DNA from: Hymenopus coronatus
Lineage: Eukaryota; Arthropoda; Insecta; Mantodea; Hymenopodidae
Reading direction: 5' to 3'
Length of the DNA stretch: 64,000 nt
NCBI GenBank assembly: GCA_030762935.1
Contig: CM060893.1
Span: 8,352,001 to 8,416,000, forward strand
A program made the translations under genes and the position numbers. Shown piece by piece: positions 63,186 to 64,000 of the stretch (within the stretch, counting starts at the first letter, position 1; each line of letters begins with the position of its first letter). The notes under the pieces are model-generated. The model searched no databases and had not been told where the DNA came from. It worked only from the letters and a program-made list of their open reading frames with translations.

Positions 63186-63665
63186 CCATATATATATATA
63201 TATATATTGCTGCAACAGGCAAGAAAAAGGAATGGATGAGAAAAGGATCAATATTTCTTAGACAAATAAGAGGCAGTGAAAAAGGAATATGTGAAAAGTG
63301 TGGTGAGAAAGAAAGTATACAACATTATTTGATAAAATGCAAGAAACTAGCATTATGAAGAAACAACGTTTGGGAGAAAAAATGAGAATAAAATAGAGGA
63401 GAAAATTGTAGCTATTGAAATGTTAACAGGGAAGGAAGAAAAGAAGATAAGCATAGGTGGGTTCTTGCAGAAAACAATGGTAAAATGGGCAAGAAAAGTA
63501 AGGAGTGCAAAAGAAGACAGACTGGATAACTAAGATAAAGAGGGAAGGTTTGACAAGAGCTACTCGGGAGGCTAAAAGGTAATTAAAATTTGTACATAGT
63601 TTAGGTTAAAGTAAGAAATATGCAAAAGTTATGTAAAAGAAGTTGTACAAATAAATATTCATTCA
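63186..63665 (+). mobile_element. LINE 3' end with CCHC tail and ATTC terminus
   Basis: The frame holds GSEKGICEKCGEKESIQHYL + IKCKKL, a C-x2-C-x8-H-x4-C finger of the kind ending several non-LTR reverse transcriptases. A decayed Lys-rich tail follows. The 3' end is 'aaataaatattcattcattc', as at 41045. A (TA)n run (63188-63208) marks its truncated 5' side. Confidence 0.6.
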
Positions 63666-63821
63666 TTCACATTTGATCTGTTTACATTTGTTTGCGTTCA
63701 TTCTTCTCAATAATTTTGTATTTCATTAATTTGTTTTTGTAAGCCTATCACAGCTATGTCTTGTGCTACAATTAAGTTGCCTGCATATAGTTATCCTGTT
63801 TTCTCTTTACTTCTTAGTCGT

Positions 63822-64000
63822 CCTCCGTGGTGTAATTGTTACCATGCTAACTTCATACAACCAAAGTCCAGGTTCAAACCCAGTGGAGGACAATGGATTT
63901 TTTTGGATGTAAAGATCCTTAGTATGGCTTCCTTCGGAAGGGAAGTAAAGCCGTTGGTACCGTGTTGTAGATTTACAGCACATAAAAGAACCTCAAGCTT
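63822..64000 (+). mobile_element. tRNA-derived SINE, family S1, cut by window end
   Basis: GTCCTCCGTGGTGTAATTGT + TACCATGC, box B CAGGTTCAAACCCAGTGGAG, and the body up to 'cataaaagaacctcaagctt'. Confidence 0.85.

Overview
This is animal nuclear DNA, most likely from an arthropod (probably an insect) with a large, repeat-rich genome. Supporting signs are GT-AG introns, long AT-rich non-coding stretches, jockey-type LINEs, mariner, piggyBac-like and DUF4817-type transposons, Penelope-like elements (PLEs) with GIY-YIG endonucleases, and several tRNA-derived SINE families. There are no bacterial operons, ribosome binding sites or CRISPR arrays.

Host genes are a small part of the window. The 3' end of one plus-strand gene lies in five exons (2551-2799, 6756-7025, 8989-9209, 12511-13303, 23116-23247). 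They join in frame into about 554 residues ending at a stop, with a 3'UTR and AATAAA near 23980. The Lys/Glu/Arg-rich coiled coils and the GLGDWEEKRRQ...KKEYMELM motif fit centrosome and spindle pole-associated protein 1 (CSPP1). Its upstream exons are outside the window. The last exon of a second host gene, a probable membrane protein, lies on the minus strand at 49599-49904.

Nearly everything else is transposon debris, much of it nested. At 10050-12345 (CSPP1 intron 4) one PLE carries a second PLE with an 11-bp target duplication and a LINE 3' end with a 7-bp duplication. At 16725-22740 a minus-strand PLE is split by a 5-kb jockey LINE, which carries an unexpected second gag-like ORF downstream of its reverse transcriptase. 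The rest holds mariner copies (14068, 28544, 39778, 46713, 56431, 59269), a DUF4817-type transposon (43840-45372), piggyBac-like deletion derivatives (27104, 34345), a TTAA-flanked element (1859), LINE 3' ends with zinc-knuckle tails, and a Ty3/gypsy scrap.

Four patterns deserve attention. (1) At least five PLE 3' ends sit as near head-to-head palindromes, some with target duplications. (2) A short RNA-like motif at PLE termini has a 7-bp stem with compensatory changes and hammerhead-like flanks. (3) An unclassified 0.8-0.9 kb repeat, called R850 here, occurs about 15 times in both orientations with fixed ends, a 14-bp palindrome near one end and an internal AC/GT microsatellite. (4) One mariner copy has lost its catalytic core but kept an open frame joining the DNA-binding and C-terminal parts. 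All assignments come from reading the sequence; no database search was run.
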